Assembly: GCF_047425865.1 (NCBI RefSeq)
Contig: NZ_CP179735.1
Length of the DNA: 64,000 nt
DNA from: Macrococcoides equi
GTDB taxonomy: Bacteria; Bacillota; Bacilli; Staphylococcales; Staphylococcaceae
Strand: one strand, 5' to 3'
Part shown: piece by piece, positions 62,894-64,000 of the stretch
Layout: each line of letters begins with the position of its first letter
Position numbering within the stretch: the stretch's first letter is position 1
The notes under the pieces: generated by a model
Databases searched by the model: none
The model's input: only the letters and a program-made list of their open reading frames with translations
Told to the model about the DNA's origin: nothing
Made by a program: the position numbers and the translations under genes

Positions 62894-64000
62894 TTAAATC
62901 ATACCTTTTTTCTTTTGATTAAGATAGATTGGAATACCAAGGAGTGTCACAACTATACCTGTGACAGCTAACCCAAATTGTGTGAACAGTGTGTTTACCA
63001 TCACGAATATACCAGCAAGTAGTGCGATCAACGGAATCACTGGATACAGTGGTACTTTGTAAGAACGTGCTAAGTCCTTTTCTTTTTTGCGTAGAATAAA
63101 TACCGCATAGAATGCCATACAGTAAAATGCCCAGATGACAAAGACTAGCATGTTTGTAATTGAATCAAAAGCACCACGTGACACCATAATTATCGCAATG
63201 ATTACCTGGATTAAACCACTTACCCATGGCGCTCCGCTACGTGTGCGCTTCATAATCATTTCCTTGAAAGGCAGTAATCCTTGCTGTGCCATCGCTTCCG
63301 GCACACGCATTCCTGTCATTGTATAACCATTTAATGCACCGTAAACTGACACCATAATACCGATAGTAATCAACTTACCACCAGACTGCCCGAAAAGAAT
63401 TTGTGCCGTTTCAGTCGCAGCATTAAGATTGCCTTGAAGTGATGTGATTGGTTGCGTAAATAAAAACGCTGCGTTTACGAGTAAATAGATTACCGTAACT
63501 AAACCTAAGCCTAACGTAATAGCAAGCGGTAAATCTCTTTTAGGATTTTTCATTTCCCCGGCAATATTACCGACATGAATCCATCCATCATAGGCAAACA
63601 TGGTCGCAAGTAAGCCTGCACCAAGCGCAGTGAAGAAGTTAATTCCTGAATCACCTGTCGTTGGTATGAACGATACTTCAACGTCTCCTTTATGCATTAA
63701 GCCAAATATTACGATTGCCACAATCGGTATCAGTTTAACAACTAAAGTCACAGACTGCAGCATACCTCCTGCCTTTGAGCCTAAGCAGTTAATTAACAGA
63801 ATCGAAAACATAGCAAGTACAGCAATCACAAATACCCATGATTGATTCAGATGTAGTAAATTTCTTACCTGCTCTGCAAAAACGATAGATTGTGCTGCAA
63901 TCATCGCAGGAAAATATATAAAACTTTGTGCCCAGCCAGCTAAAAATCCATAAAACTTACCATATGTATAATCAATGTAGGTTGTTAATCCCCCATTGCG
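62894..64000 (-). CDS. Amino-acid permease, APC/LAT type (SteT-like), 5'-truncated
   Basis: 368 residues up to the window edge with no start codon inside the family's N-terminus. The frame reads RNGGLTTYIDYTYGKFYGF at the edge, which is an internal sequence of APC transporters, so about 70 residues are missing. Ten or so helices, LAGWAQSFIYFPA, GWIHVGNIAGEMKNPKRDLP and the C-terminal LYPVIPLIALLAG are like Bacillus SteT, the serine/threonine exchanger. Exact substrate is not certain. Confidence 0.88.
   Translation of the reverse strand, partial: RNGGLTTYIDYTYGKFYGFLAGWAQSFIYFPAMIAAQSIVFAEQVRNLLHLNQSWVFVIAVLAMFSILLINCLGSKAGGMLQSVTLVVKLIPIVAIVIFGLMHKGDVEVSFIPTTGDSGINFFTALGAGLLATMFAYDGWIHVGNIAGEMKNPKRDLPLAITLGLGLVTVIYLLVNAAFLFTQPITSLQGNLNAATETAQILFGQSGGKLITIGIMVSVYGALNGYTMTGMRVPEAMAQQGLLPFKEMIMKRTRSGAPWVSGLIQVIIAIIMVSRGAFDSITNMLVFVIWAFYCMAFYAVFILRKKEKDLARSYKVPLYPVIPLIALLAGIFVMVNTLFTQFGLAVTGIVVTLLGIPIYLNQKKKGMI

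Overview
The window looks like a chromosomal segment of a low-GC Gram-positive coccus of the family Staphylococcaceae. Support comes from an IsaB-type antigen gene, a glmS gene behind a glmS ribozyme, the cdaA-cdaR-glmM-glmS order, an SdrM-like transporter near arginase, three near-identical csp genes and a staphylococcal-type 16S rRNA. A KbaA-like gene kept next to a SalA/Mrp gene and the 16S variable regions make me favour Macrococcus or a close relative over Staphylococcus sensu stricto. This is inference; no database was searched.

Layout. 1-3.2 kb: two secreted-protein genes, with an IS1182-family element inserted in the terminator of the IsaB-like gene; the element is flanked by 27-bp palindromic direct repeats. 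3.4-9.3 kb: the amino-sugar/c-di-AMP block on the minus strand (cdaA, cdaR, glmM, glmS) with a glmS ribozyme and an unusual array of six 83-bp palindromic units between glmM and glmS. 9.3-12.3 kb: an XRE-TPR regulator, an ArsR-type regulator and arginase. 12.5-18.3 kb: an rRNA operon read leftwards from three tandem promoters (16S, 23S, 5S, then tRNA-Asn, Glu, Val, Tyr, Gln, Lys). 18.4-33.4 kb: a frameshifted drug-efflux gene, kbaA-like and mrp/salA genes, an intracellular alpha-amylase, galE, an amidohydrolase, a zinc metallopeptidase, a UDP-sugar pyrophosphorylase/HlyD-type operon, an AlkD-type repair gene and rarD.

33.4-46.4 kb is a run of short transcription units: MFS transporters, SDR plus IsdG-like monooxygenase, YjiH, GNATs, a TPR protein, a methyltransferase, a divergent Tag glycosylase, ChrA, a DUF402 protein, a lactonase-like metallo-beta-lactamase and a small AAA ATPase. 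46.5-50.7 kb is a complete arsRDABC arsenic-resistance operon with two candidate ArsR operators. 50.8-55.7 kb holds small stress or unknown genes, including a four-gene SRPBCC/DUF1761/VOC/zinc-ribbon operon and a 57-codon membrane-protein gene. 55.9-57.6 kb holds three csp genes with long hairpin leaders. 57.6-64 kb ends with two AT-rich genes of unknown function, corA, a PhnB-like protein, a beta-propeller lipoprotein, nitronate monooxygenase and a truncated amino-acid permease.

The cell-wall block makes UDP-GlcNAc precursor (GlmS, GlmM) and couples it to c-di-AMP synthesis (CdaA, CdaR). The ars operon senses arsenic (ArsR), loads it (ArsD), exports it (ArsA, ArsB) and reduces arsenate (ArsC). 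The best candidates for something undescribed are the helically phased palindrome array upstream of glmS and the insertion element that sits in, and duplicates, a whole terminator while carrying its own inward-facing terminators.
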